DNA of 64,000 nucleotides from Diphasiastrum complanatum (lineage: Eukaryota; Streptophyta; Lycopodiopsida; Lycopodiales; Lycopodiaceae): contig CM055107.1 of NCBI GenBank assembly GCA_029204225.1, positions 5,452,900 through 5,516,899 on the forward strand. The letters are read 5' to 3'. The notes under the pieces are model-generated. The model worked only from the letters and a program-made list of their open reading frames with translations, was not told the DNA's origin and ran no database searches. Shown piece by piece: positions 1 through 38,901 of the stretch. Position numbers and translations under genes: made by a program. Every line of letters starts with the position of its first letter. Positions within the stretch are counted from its first letter, which is position 1.

Positions 1-1370
1 ATGTCCCCAACAACATTTGTCTAGACTAAGAGTAAGCCAAGGGAGCTCTCAAGTGTCTAATACATTTGAAACACATTGCAAACATGTGGAAAGGTCACCA
101 AAATGTTTGGGAACATTTACCAAATATCAGTAGGAACAAAATCGATATAGTCTACAATGTACTTAAATTACCCTTACATTTAAACAATACCAATACATAA
201 GTTTACAGAGCATAATACCATGCAAAGTTTAGAAAGTCATTATAAAGACATGAAGCATCTCAAACCTTCATAAATGACATAAGAAAAGCATAAAAGAAAA
301 AAATAAGGTGATTGCAATAATACAAATACGTGGGAAAGGGATCAAGGACAATTATAGAAAACTCAATTTGATAAAACCTCAAACACTCTCAATAATATCA
401 TGCTAGAATTATGGTCCAACTATGCACAAAAAGAAGGGGAGATGGAGCATAATCCTTGGAATCCACCACTTTCACACAGCATACAAGGCCTTTCATGGTT
501 CACATTGTAGAAGGCATAAACAGCTTGAAAGGTGGAAAAGCACAACATTGACAATAATCAAGTGGAATTCTTCAACATAGTCGAGGTGGTAACTCCTTGT
601 ATCAAGAATCAATTCAACCATTCCTTAAAATTTCCCCCCGTGAACAGAAATAAGAATAATTTCTCCTTTGTTCAGAACCAGTAACAAGGACGATCCTACC
701 AGCAATAGAACCATCATGTATTGTAAAAACCACGGGAATCATGGTAGAGAGAAAACTTAGTAGCTAGTTCAATTCAAAAAATACACGTTATGCAACAAGG
801 AGGTTTTCAAAAGGGCTGATCTATGGTGGATCATTTGCTTGCATCGATAGCAATAGTGGAAGAGTCAGAAAAAATCAGCAAAGCCCTTTTTATTGCTTTG
901 TCACCTTTGAAAGCCATTTGACAGTGCAAAGAAGAAATTACAAGAGCGTGTGAGAGCAAAACAGAAGTGCCAAAAGAATGGAAACAAGCAATGAACAACC
1001 TATCTATGAAGGGGATGGCTCCATACACTAGTCTGAGGGAAGTTCATGGCTTCCTCAATTTGAAACCTCAATGCCTTATTACTTTCTCTGACCAACCAGC
1101 AAGTAGAGCAAGCAGAGTAGAAAGTTTCTTAAGAAGATGTGCTTCAGTATAGAAAAGAGCCATATGAAAAATTGGACTTAGTGTAGCATTTCAAACTTTA
1201 AATTTTGTTACTTTTAGCTGTCAAAAGCTCGAACATATTGTAAAGAATTGCAACTGAATAGAGCTATCCTGGAAATCATATCTATACATGCTCTGTCTCA
1301 TCGAGGTCTCAGTGGACATTAATAAACATTATCGTCACTACCTATCTTTGCTTTCTGGATCTCCAACCGT
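1..1370. other. No recognisable gene; AT-rich left edge
   Basis: I see no coding region I can name here. Short open frames exist on both strands between 830 and 1150, but they resemble no family I know and have no supporting splice signals. The stretch probably belongs to the last visible, very long intron of the DUF21 gene on the minus strand, because that gene's final exons are not found in the window. This placement is inference. Confidence 0.4.
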
Positions 1371-1379
1371 TCACACAAG

Positions 1380-4300
1380 GTTGCATTCAAACGATTCAAA
1401 CGTATCAAACGTCCATGTGTTTGAAATGTTTAAATGAAAGTTTCAAACGTTTGAAACAAAATGCTATATTTTTTTCTGATTTTTTTGCAAGTTTTTAAGC
1501 AACCAATGCTAATTTAAGTGTTGGAACCTTAAACATAATATAAAAGTAGTTGAATAAGCATGTTTAACAATTAAAAGCATTCAATGTAGACACTAAACAA
1601 CAATATGTACAGATTATAATGAAATTTAGTTGGATATATGAAGGAATAACAAGAGTGCACCATCATCAACAAGTGCATAAAAACCATCCATCCTCAAAAA
1701 AGTTTTGGTTCAAAATGAAAATCAAGTCAACTGGTTACATTCTACTGGAAAATGGCCACTCGCTAGTGGCTAGCAACTACCAAACTAAGTATGATAACAT
1801 TATAAAACATGTAGTAAATCAAACGTCGTCAAGTGGTATGACAACATCAGCATCCTCAGCAATGTCAACATCATCCTGTAAATCGACATCTTCCTCATCC
1901 TCATCAAGATCCTCTGGGTCAACAAGAACAGATGAAGAAGCATGAGAGGAAGTGGAAGCCATGCCCGTCTCAATATCCCTAGCAGCCTGGGTAATACCCT
2001 GTATCTCCAAGCCCTCTTCTATGTCAGCTCTCTCAGCCTCCACCACCAGCAATCGGTCCTCCTCTTGCTCCTCCTCGATTTGTTGCAAAGTTGGATCCAT
2101 CTTCTCAAACCCTCGTGCCTTGATCTTATCAAGGACACAAAGATTGAAATGCACAAAGACCAACATGTCAAGGGTGGATGGCTTCAACCTATTTCTCCTC
2201 TTGGTATGAATCAAGGAGAAGTTACTCCAATTTCTCTCACAAGGAGAGGCCATACTTCCCTGGCTAAGTATCCTGATTGCCAACCTTTGTAACTCAGGTG
2301 TGGAGGCTCCAAAGACTCCCACCAACGCATACCCGTCTGCCTCTGAGATGCCAAGTGTGCCACTGACCGACCAAATGTCCCTTGCCCATTCCTGTCCATG
2401 TCCATTTGATTTAACAATGTTTCTTCATATGCTGAATTTCCACTCGAGTATCTATCAACAACTAATTTCCATCCCTTGTCAACCTTGACATCGGACTCTT
2501 GCCCCATATCCAACCACTGTGGATGCAAAGCGAATGCTGCAGCATGTAAAGGAGAATGCATCATGTCCCATCTCTCAAGGCAAAGGCTCTCTATCACACG
2601 TATTCGATCGGCATCAAAAGAGGTACATGATCGTATTCACTCAACCATCCGGTCCATCAGCTCATAGACAAATCCCATGGTGGCTCCCTCTCTATCAACA
2701 ACTCGTAACAACTTAAGGATGGGCTTGCACAGTTTCACAATATTCTCTGCCTCCTCCCAAAATAATGGACCAAGTATTGTATGCTCAATGTCTCTCCCTA
2801 CCTTTGTTGATGCGGACTTCAAGTTATGCCACTCCTCATGGACCACCAACCGCCTAAGGGCAACTTTTACCCGCAAGAGATTTGCAAGCACAATGTAGAT
2901 GTAGCCAAAGCGTGTTTGAGCCGGCTTCAAAAGCTCGTGTTTGCTCACTTGTCGAAAAACACCTAGCACCCTCTGATGACCTGTGATGAAAGTCACTATT
3001 TTCCGTGCCGTTTGCAAAACAGGAGCTACCCAATCTAGTGCTCCAATGTCCTCAAACAGCAAATCCAGACAATGGCAAGTGCAACGTGTGAAAAAAATCT
3101 TCGGATACTCCTCCTCTAGCATCTCACCAGCACGCAAACAATTGTTGGTATTATCCATTACAACTTGTACCACATTGTGCTCTCCTACCTTGCCAATGAT
3201 TTCTTTTGAATGTTCATAGATATACAAGCCTGATTTTTCCAAACCACTGGCATCCACACTGCATAAAAAGATGGAACCATAGATACTAGTAGCAACAAAG
3301 TTAATGATAAGTCGTCTACGTGTGTCAGACCAACCATCACACACAATCGTGCACCCATATTTTACCCACTTATCCTTTACCATTTGCAGCTCCCTCGTAA
3401 GCAATTTTGTCTCCTCTCGCAGCTCTTTCACCCTAATAGCCTCATAAGAAGGGGCTTTCACCGAACCACCAACCTCTCCTGCAGTTCTCAACATATCTTG
3501 AAAATATCTGCTCTTGACTACATTGAAAGGAATTGCATTTGCATAAAAAAATTTCCTGCAAGCAATCCGAAATTTGTTTCTCTTTTCTAAGGCCCATGCA
3601 GCTGTCAAATCAGCACTATTTACGTGTAGGCCCTGTAGAAGCATCCACGGATTGACTATTCTCCATCTCATGAACTTGGTCCTCATTGCTACTGGCATCT
3701 AGATATTGCAATCTCAATGCTTGCACCACGTTTATATTTGCTTTCTCACATTTATCCACTCCACATCCCCCTGTCCCAAGCAAATGTGACACAATTCTTC
3801 CCCAATGATCAGAACATGCTCCCACACATTAGACTTTGGCTTAGGCATTCTGAAAATTGACAAAATTGTGATGTTCAGATCTGAAAATTGTGCAAAAAGC
3901 CCAAAACCTGCAACTGCTCTTCACAACAAACATGACCAAGCAGATGTTGATGTGAATGGCTAGGATGGGGCGCCCTACAGTCTAGAAGACTGCCTCCAAA
4001 TCTCAGCTGAATCTGATCAATAACCAAAGAGAACTGATTGATTCTTTGAAGTGGCCTCAAAACCAATTTTTTTGCACCTGTTGCTTGTATCTCCTCAACC
4101 AAGCTTCAAAACTCTGATATGATGCTCTTAATCACTCCAGCATGGTCCAACACCCCTGCCTACAAGAAATCTTGGTAAACTATGGAGTGGAGAGCAAGCT
4201 TCTATCACTGCCAAGAAATGGAGGAGGGCACATTTCTTCTCCACGATGGAGGAGCAGTTAGTGAAGGAGTTATGAGGCGTGGTTGAGCTGTCCCAGCCTC

Positions 4301-4430
4301 GTGGTAGCTTAGTGTAGGTCATTTTTTAATTAGATGGACCCTAGGACCCTATTTGGAGGGGTAGGGCCCAAAAAAAATTTGGCTTCCAAAACTCCACGTT
4401 TCAAACGCGTTTGAATGCCACCATGCGTTC
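1380..4430 (-). mobile_element. hAT-superfamily DNA transposon, degenerate
   Basis: The core is a transposase read on the minus strand (3844 down to 1819). Outside it, the two ends carry a related subterminal motif, TTTCAAACG followed by TTTGAA: copies near 1431-1456 on the left and 4408-4425 on the right, with more CAAACG-type copies at 1390-1415. Short subterminal repeats of this kind are common in hAT elements. I could not define exact terminal inverted repeats or the expected 8-bp target-site duplication, so the borders are approximate. The element lies next to, or inside, the left end of the DUF21 gene region. Confidence 0.7.
1819..3844 (-). pseudogene. hAT transposase (BED / DUF659 / hAT C-terminal dimerisation), frameshifted
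   Basis: Three pieces in order make up a plant hAT transposase. The N-terminal part (3844-3616) resembles a BED-type region, with the phrase HLLGTGGCGVDKCEKA. The central part (3698-2637, about 350 codons) is a DUF659-type RNase-H-like core containing VCDGWSDTRRR, then VVMDNTNNCLRAGEML and TRCTCHCLDLLFEDIG, which are hallmarks of this family. The C-terminal part (2597-1819) contains LQRLAIRILSQGSMASPCERNWSNF, the hAT dimerisation signature, then an acidic D/E-rich tail. Reading frame changes occur near 3690, at the stop near 2637 and near 2310, so no single intact protein is encoded. It would have cut and pasted its own DNA; here it is a fossil or a non-autonomous copy. Confidence 0.85.
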
Positions 4431-5236
4431 ACAAATGCAGTGCAAAGTGCTTGGATGAGCCTCTCTTAGTGAAAAAGAAAAAAGAGCCCCAAAGGGTCTA
4501 AAATTTCAGCATACCTCTGAAAACTGCGAAGCATCTCTAAGTGAGAGAGATAAGCCCTCAACAAGGATTCAATCTTTAAGTAAATGGTTCTAATCCTCGT
4601 GTGAAGGGTATTATCATAAAGATGCAGTGTCTACCCTTAAAGTGGAAGGTTCACACCCTCAATATAAATGGGCAAAATCTCTATTTGTGGAAGGTCAAAA
4701 CCATGCATTAAACGTCAATGCCATCTCTTGAAGATTGAATGTATGCAACTAGATATTGGTCGTACTTAAACTCTAACTGAATGTGACCATTAGTGAGTAG
4801 CATCACCATTTCTAGCAAACAAAAATGGTGTAATGGCAAAAAAACAACGCTAAAGAATGACGATTAAAAAATTTAAAAGGATTTAGGATGACATGTAAAA
4901 GGTGGTTGACAAAACAACTTAGTCAATGCACGAAATACACAAAAATGGGATCTGAGATATACTTAAGAAGTGGAGACAACAATCATATGCAAATGCCTAA
5001 AAGAATTGTGCTTGGGTGTTTAAAAACATGTCGACAAAGACTCCAGCAAGGTTGTCATTACCATGGGTTGTTAGGAATAATAAATAGTTTAATGCCAACT
5101 TTATTGGCACAAGGACATGGTTTATTAGATGTGACCATCAATGTACTTTGAATACTGAATAATAACTAGGCAAAGTGCTTTAAGCAGTGCAAGTTGATGA
5201 ATTCTAGTCCTTTTTAAGTGGCAGAGGACTTGTAAT
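4431..5236. other. Intergenic or intronic DNA, no recognised gene
   Basis: An 87-codon plus-strand frame at 4888-5151 matches nothing I recognise and has no neighbouring exon signals. I see no RNA gene or clear repeat in this interval. Confidence 0.35.
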
Positions 5237-5264
5237 ATGTGGACTAGTTGTGAGAAGACACCAA

Positions 5265-5265
<1 letters not shown>

Positions 5266-5323
<58 letters not shown>
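5266..5323 (+). repeat. (CT)29 microsatellite
   Basis: An uninterrupted CT dinucleotide run of about 58 bp. It sits just upstream of a C-rich minisatellite and, some 470 bp further on, a fragment resembling the 3' end of the LINE family found at 30-34 kb. That LINE's own 3' end also runs into CT repeats. Confidence 0.97.
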
Positions 5324-5325
<2 letters not shown>

Positions 5326-5453
5326 GCGATGGCTGCCTGCTAGCGCTCCATCTCCATATCCATTCACGCTCCTTCTCTCTCTCGCCATGGCCCCTCCTCG
5401 CGCCATCCCTGTTCGCAGACCACCCCGCTCCCCTACCCTCGCTGTCACCTCCC

Positions 5454-5790
5454 CTCCCCCCCCCCCTTCGCTGATGGTGCATCCCCCCTCGCTGATGGCA
5501 TACCCCCCCCCCCCCTCGTTGATGGAACATCCCCTCCCCTCATTGATGGATCACCCCCACCCCTCGCTGCAGCCCTGCCTCCCTCGCTGTCACCTCCCCC
5601 ACCCTCACTGTCACCCCCCCTCCCCCCCCCCCCCCCCCCCCCCCCCCTTCCCCTTCGCTGATGGTGCATCCCCCCTCGCTGATGGCATAAACTCCCCCCC
5701 CCCCCTCGCTGATGGAACATCCCCTCCCCTCGTTGATGGATCACCCCCACCCCTCACTGCAGCCCTGCCTCCCTCGCCCACCGGATCACC
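5454..5790 (+). repeat. C-rich minisatellite with a duplicated ~125-bp block
   Basis: A short unit built around CCCCTCGCTGATGG is repeated with different endings (TGCATC, CATACC, AACATC, ATCACC). The block starting near 5466 is repeated with few changes starting near 5653, an offset of about 187 bp, separated by a long C homopolymer (about 5618-5647). The plus-strand frame through it (5237-5947) gives a proline-rich, low-complexity peptide with SLM-H repeats. I regard that frame as a by-product of the repeat, not a gene. Confidence 0.85.
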
Positions 5791-5796
5791 AGACAT

Positions 5797-5905
5797 CCTA
5801 CGCAGAGACGTACTACTACACATGCTCATGCTCACAAACGACGCCGGTAGGCTCCAGTGCTTTCTCATGTTGTGGCTCGCATTACATCTTTTTACAGACT
5901 GCTGT
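5797..5905 (+). mobile_element. Possible LINE 3'-end fragment
   Basis: The translated phrase ARITSFY, preceded by VLSHVV, resembles the phrase GRITSFY, preceded by VALHAA, in the 3' region of the LINE copy at about 33650-33690. The underlying DNA is similar too (GC-CG-ATTACATC-TT around 5880-5895 and 33665-33680). This suggests a short, diverged piece of the same LINE 3' end. The match is short, so confidence is limited. Confidence 0.45.
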
Positions 5906-6086
5906 TCTACCACCTCCATCTTCATTTATCTCAGCTACGTTCACTGAGAGCTACTGCATGGCGGCCTAAGAAAGATCCAGATACTCTTGTCATACGCTTT
6001 GCACCTGCATCTGGTCGTCGTGAAGTGCTAGGGAAGAGATCTATAGTGCGGGGTACCACGATATACCTTAAGTGATGAGTTTGTCA

Positions 6087-6921
6087 TAGGCACTCAACTT
6101 CGCATTTAAAGGTTATTTCAAACGCCTCTTTAATTTCAAGAAAGACAAGGATGGTTATTGGAAGTGGTTTGCTAGGAACTTGGCTTTTTGGAGGAGCAGC
6201 TGGTGCATCCTCGTTGCTTTTTGTGTAATCTCTAGAGTTTGCTCGAACGCATCTAGCAAATGATTCAAAATCTGCAAAAAAAGGTGGTGAACGTCAGTTC
6301 AACGGAATGTTGGATGTGTACAAGAAAACCTTGGCAAGTGATGGCATTGCCGATTTATATCGTGGATTCAACATCTCTTGTGTGGGCATCATTGTCTACC
6401 GCGGTTTATACTTTGGAATGTATGACTCCTTGAAGCATATTATCCTTGTGGGCAACCTGGAGGTATGCCTCTTTGCTTATGACATGGAAGTTGTTTTCGA
6501 ACAATTTTACCGCGGACTTAGCATAAAAGTCAGACCTAATGATTCCTTAAGTTAATTCATTAAAAATGTATAAATAAGGCTAAAAAAGTTGCCTGTATTC
6601 TAGTAGTACTCTTACGTAATGCAGATAGAATGTAGGATAATTAACAAACCTGTTTACTTCCAATGCCTTTGTGATGGAAATTTATAGCAAAGTAGTGAAA
6701 CTTTTACAGGCTGGCAGTGAGTTTGTTACTCTACTATCCACTGTACTGAACAAAAATGTAATGCCATAAGAAATCACCTTATATGTTCTTAATGCTGCGA
6801 TATTTTGCAGGGGAATTTCCTTGACAGTTTCTTGCTTGGTTGGGGTATCACAATTGGTGCTGGTCTTGCATCTTATCCCATTGATACCGTGCGACGTAGA
6901 ATGATGATGACATCTGGTGAA
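6087..6921 (+). pseudogene. ADP/ATP carrier (mitochondrial adenine nucleotide translocator) pseudogene, 5'- and 3'-truncated
   Basis: The intact family exchanges ADP and ATP across the mitochondrial inner membrane. Two exon-like pieces are clear. 6087-6462 covers the region from [14 protein letters not shown] through [21 protein letters not shown]. 6811-6921 contains [28 protein letters not shown], which includes the diagnostic RRRMMM signature. They are separated by a 348-bp intron with GT (6463) and AG (6809-6810) ends, so this is not a processed retrocopy. Lesions seen: a stop at 6087-6089 where glutamine is expected, an extra base near 6190 that shifts frame, and a TAA in place of a tyrosine codon near 6223-6225. 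The N-terminal carrier repeat is missing. Sequence homology stops at about 6921, where copia sequence begins. It lies in the opposite orientation to the DUF21 gene. Confidence 0.88.
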
Positions 6922-9330
6922 GTTACCTTTGCCTTTGAAGTTGATGAACTGATCCTCAATAAAGACTGTATCCCTGCTGAATAAAATCTGCTAGGTATCG
7001 GGGTCGTACAGCTTATTGGTATTGTCGGAGAAGTATAACCGATCAGGATGGTCTTTAGACTTTGGAAGTCGAATTTCTTTCTTGTCTCCTTTGGGATCTG
7101 CACGTAGGCGATGCAACCGAATACTCGTAGGTTCTTCACTGAAGGCTTAGATCCTATCCAAACCTTATGGGTGTTTTGCCTGAGAGGGCCTTAGTCGGAA
7201 CATCTGTTCTGGATGTAAGCTGCAGTGGAAACAGCTTCAGCCCAAAAGCTCTTAGGCAATGATGCGTGTGCCAGCATCCATTTGGCTTATTCGACCAGGG
7301 TACGATTCTTCCTCTCGGCTAAGCCATTTGACTAAGGCGAATAGGGGGTGATAGAAATAGCCGATATGGCTAATCGTGTGCTGAGTGGCTCCAAAATCAA
7401 GAAACTAGGAGCTGTCGTCTGCTGCTTCTTGATGGTTTGTCATGAATGCATCGTGATTCGCTTCTTGATTCGACTGAGATGCTTCTGCAGCTGCATTTGC
7501 CATTTGATTCAGTCGCCCTTTGTTGTTGTTCTTGGCTTGTAGAATGTGGCAATGCTGAATCTCGTGGTTGGTTCGTTTGCAGTATCTGCAGAACAGCTTC
7601 TTCTTTGTTGGCGGCTTCGACTACTCTTGACGATTCTGTGTCGGCTTCTATGGCTTTGAGCCTTTCTTCTTCTGCTTGCTCGAGTTCTTGTTGGTGTATA
7701 GGGCATGAGAGTCCACAGTAGAGGAAGAACATCATAATGATTCGTGATAGAGTCAGCTCTGGGTGTGTGGTGATCATCATCACCCAGTTATCATACGATA
7801 TTGGCAAGCTTGAAAGCAGTGTCATTACTGCGTCTTGATCGTCTATGACAGATCCGAGGCCATTTGCTGTAACAGGTTTTTGAATTGGTATTATAATGTG
7901 ATTCTGTAGGGAATCACCATTTGTCATCTTGAGGGAGAAGAATTTTCTCCTAAGATGTAGCTTGGAAGCTACGTTCACGCACTTCATACAGGGGGTGCTC
8001 AAGATGTCCTAGACTTCTTTCGAGGTCTGAGCTTCAGACACATGGCCAATTTGTGTGTCTGATATGTTGAGGATGATCAGCGTGAAAGCTTTTCCATCTT
8101 TCAGCTTCCATCAGGAGATTGCAGCGTGTCTGCTTCGGGTCTTGCCTCTGCACCAGTGACAACATCATACATTCCTTAGCCATTAGCACAGTTTTCATCT
8201 TAAATTTCCACATATGATAGTTGGATGCATCAAGCTCGTCCATGATGAGACTGGCTTTTCCTTGGGTATCCGTGTGGATGTTAGTCTAAGTGATAGTGAT
8301 AACTATCAATGACTTAAGAGTGAAAATCTAATGCAGTTTACAGAACAAGAAAAATGATTGTTCTATCGAACGATAGAATCAAGTTCTGTGGGAAGCTTAT
8401 CAAGCTATAATAATAGCTGTGATACCATGTTGGGGAAACAGAGTCCGTGAATCGGACAGGTCGAACAATCGGATCGAAACGATCCTACTACTGCGCGAAA
8501 GCGGTGGTCGACTGATTCCCTCGGTGCATGCACTACTACAACAGTAGGCGAACACAAAATAGAGCTTAATTGCATTTATGCGGAAGAGAAAGAGTAGATA
8601 GTTAGACAAATCAATTAGAGAGTCGGACAGGTGAGCACAAAACAATAGCGGGCAAAAACGCGTGCTCACAAAGCCAACTACGATCTGTAACATCTATGAG
8701 CTTATTTTGACAATCATTCTGAGAAGGAAGAATCAATGCTTGAAGGCATCTACTATGTCTGTCTCTGATAAGATGTCGTCTCGGCGTCTGTGACCGCTTG
8801 AGCGTATATGGAATCAGCCTATCTTGTCTGGTATCAATTGGCATTAGCCTTGGCATTATTAATTGATTACAAATGATCAAATATATACAATTTACAATTG
8901 TGTAGATGTATGTACAAGAAGGTGGCGTGGAGCCGTTGTGCCGTCTAGAATAGATCGTGGCTGCTGCTATCATTGTCCAAGTAGTTGCATAGTACAGGAA
9001 GTGGCCGTGAGAAGGCTTTAACTATTCGGAGTCGAGCGTGTCACTGCCGATAGTCAATGGAGTCAAGATAATCGTTTGGTGGTCCTCGACGATAGTCGGT
9101 TGAGTCGATAAGTTGGACTCTCCGATAAGTCGGCCAAGTAGGGTTTCCCAGATAAGTCAGCCAACTCCGACAAGTCGGGTGACTTCGACAAGTCAGACTG
9201 CCATTCTCTTGCCTGTCTTCGATAATAGAGTATTTCTGCAGATTGTGTGACAATGCGTGTAAAACTACAATAATATGAATGGAACTAGATTAACATGGGA
9301 CTTAGGAGAGTAGAGGAAATAAATCCAACA
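6922..9330 (-). mobile_element. Truncated Ty1/copia retrotransposon with 5' LTR
   Basis: Read on the minus strand, the order is LTR (9330-8428), primer-binding site (8427-8416), gag (from about 8243), then integrase C-terminal region (about 7139-6925). Gag shows the start MDELDASNYHMWKFKMKTVL and a UBN2-type segment (LLSSLPISYDNWVMMI). The integrase tail shows LRVFGCIAYVQIPKETRKKFD and GYTSP, typical copia phrases. Gag is interrupted by frameshifts near 8030 and 7500. Reverse transcriptase, RNase H and the 3' LTR are absent. The element ends abruptly against the ADP/ATP-carrier exon at about 6921. Confidence 0.85.
8428..9330 (-). repeat. copia 5' LTR (~903 bp) with tRNA-iMet primer site beside it
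   Basis: On the minus strand the LTR starts TGTTGG (9330) and ends CCAACA (8428), a six-base terminal inverted repeat. Directly after it, at 8427-8416, comes TGGTATCACAGC, one base different from the usual plant copia primer-binding site for initiator methionine tRNA. This fixes both the LTR border and the element's direction. No partner LTR is present in the window. Confidence 0.8.
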
Positions 9331-10521
9331 GCCCTGCCAAAGACCTGTGACCCGCTTGGTCACCCCGACTACGTGTCGGCTAGCATCTCATCACTGATGG
9401 CTAGGATCCCAAAGGTCATTATTCACCACATCCCTGACAACTTATCAGGCGGTCACTGTCACTGTTTGTGACACACCGGTCCCAGATTGGGACAGATGTC
9501 CACTCCGGTCACGAGCCTTTGACTGTTGTCGGCTGCAGGCTCTCAAGTATCGGTCCTGCCTTGGTATGTTAGAGTGAGACCGGGATCTAACAAACCTGGT
9601 CTTGCGTTTCACATTGTTGGAGCTTGACGGGATGTATTACGTCAAAGATATAGACTGAAAAACACCAAGATCTTCTTGAATGAAGACCTCAACATTGTAC
9701 AAGTGGTGGAAAGAAAAGAGGCAATGAGTAGATCCATGTAGGCCAATTGAAATATTCACTGATTGAGGTGCCATGACACATGGCATCTATGCATGTCATC
9801 AATTTACACTCCTCTCCATAAGACAAAGAGGCCATGGCTGGGTGGAGAACCTTATGACTAGTTCTTGTCACTCTTATAATCAAAGAAATTTCACGACTCT
9901 ATATTGCTTTTAGAGATAGTCCACAACTATAGAGACTTATTTTGGCATATAGAAGCTCAATACAAAAGAACTTTGAACCCTTTTTTTGTTCTTAAGGTCC
10001 ACTACAAACTATTCTGGATCCAAGAATTTTGCTCTACAAGTACTTGACAAAGACATGATTACGAATGTTTTTACTAAGCTTCTAAATTTTTTGGGTGCAA
10101 TAAAAGATGATACACTTATAGCATTTTTTGAAAATTTTGAAAAGTAGAATGTAAAAATTCTAAAGAGATATTCCTACTACGTTGCTGTCCTAGTCCTATG
10201 TCAACTATTTTTAGAGAAGGATAGCTTCCTTTAGGGTCCAGGTGGCAGGAAGCAGTCTTTTAGCCTTTAGTTTTTTTGCACTACTATTATTATTTTTAAA
10301 TCTAGATAGTTTTTTTCTTTGTTGAGTAGCACTTTGATATTGATTTGAATGTAAATGTAGCTAGACTACCAGTGTAACTTGTGCTCCTTATGTTCCCTGT
10401 TCGATCCTTGGTAAACATTGTCCCTTTCATACAAGGGTTGTAGCATTCCATTGCCCTTAATTGTTACAGCATTGGGAGAAAACCTGAGAACCTTCATGGT
10501 ATATGAAACTAGAAAACTTAC
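9331..10521. other. Intron DNA with weak copia traces and a short perfect inverted repeat
   Basis: A 7-bp perfect inverted repeat (TGTTAGA at 9567-9573, TCTAACA at 9586-9592) has a 12-bp loop. These are also typical copia LTR termini. Plus-strand frames around 10040-10150 carry a phrase similar to the copia RNase H tail (DMITNVFTKLLNFLGA), badly decayed. No host gene exon is recognised between exon 6 of the DUF21 gene (ends 10522) and here. Confidence 0.4.
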
Positions 10522-37723
<27,202 letters not shown>

Positions 37724-37789
37724 CTTGACTCCCTTTGACTCTTGCAGTCTCAGCCTGCCTTCCCGAAAACTTGGCACAATTGCCTTCAA

Positions 37790-38743
37790 TCTAGTTTCCT
37801 ATCTTGTGAATCCTACCCATAGACAACTCTCCCTGCATAGCATTTCATCTGCACAGATTGTAGCTTCAATTGTCGCAGCTAAAGGTATGAAACGACCTGG
37901 TGGCTACACAAATATGGTGTAAGCCTTCCCATGAAACTACCCATTAGCTCTAGAACAAAGATTTCAATCCCTGTTTGATCTCTAGCCGACTAGCTTACTC
38001 TATGAAGCGGATTAGAGCGAAGAAAACAAGCCATCAACAAAGTTTCGACTCCCCCTGACATAGCTGATTCTTCTTCTGAGTCCAATACAACAGTGTTTTC
38101 ACGAACCCTGCACAAAAATTCTTCGGAAAAGGATCAAATCAGCTCTACAAAACGCCTCAATCTGCCCGTTTTCGTGAATTTCGTGAGAGGAGCGAAGGCA
38201 GCGTGCTGAGTGCGGGTGGTGACTGGCTGCTGATGCTGCCCACTACGCTCATTCAAACCTCGCGCGCAAAAAGGTAGCGCAACTGCTTCAGAAGCACAGG
38301 AGCAACAAAACGCTCTCACTACAGCTACCGCTGCTGCTGCTGCATCACCCACCCACTCTTCCTTCATTCATTCATTCCTTCCTTGTGCTGCCAAGTGCTC
38401 GCTCCTGTTGCCGACCGTTCTTTCACAAGCATTCCGTGCCAATTGCCAATTCAGTTGTGCTAGCGCGAGCAAGAGCGAGCTCGCAGAAAGAGCTCTATTC
38501 TTCTTCTTCTTCTTCTTCTTGTGTTTTTTTTTTTTTGGGTTTCGCCACGTTGTTGTATTTTTCGCCTCCCAATTTTTGTGAGAGTATGGTTTCACACTAT
38601 ATGAGGGTTTTAGTGCTTTCGTCATCCCAACTTTATAGATTCAATTCTCATTCTCATCTCCATTTCAAGGATGGTCAATCCTCTTCAAACTCTTGACAAT
38701 GTGATGAAATCCTTTCTATCAAATAGTGGCTTCACATGGCCCT
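37790..38743 (-). promoter_or_regulatory. Probable 5' UTR and promoter side of the DUF21 gene
   Basis: This segment lies directly upstream of exon 1 of a minus-strand gene. It is enriched in short triplet repeats seen on the plus strand (CTG repeats near 38331-38343, TTC repeats near 38504-38520, a T run near 38526-38536), which is common in plant 5' UTRs. No TATA box position can be fixed by eye. The assignment rests on position and composition only. Confidence 0.35.
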
Positions 38744-38901
38744 CCGAACCACCCTCTAAATGTCCTCAGCTCACTCCAAAAGAAGGAAGCAAGTACCGAA
38801 CCACCCTCTAAATGTCCTCAGCTCCACTCCAGAAGAAGCAACCAAGTATCGAACCACCCTCTAAATGTCCTCAAGCTCCACCCAGAAGAAGGAATCAAGT
38901 A
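38744..38901 (+). repeat. Three tandem copies of a 52-53-bp unit
   Basis: Copies at 38744-38795 (52 bp), 38796-38848 (53 bp) and 38849-38901 (53 bp) share the core GAACCACCCTCTAAATGTCC, with small differences in the second half. One frame gives a repeated NHPLNVL/PPSKCPQLH peptide, but I see no gene around it. The repeat ends just before an ATCGATG stretch at 38901-38910. Confidence 0.92.
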
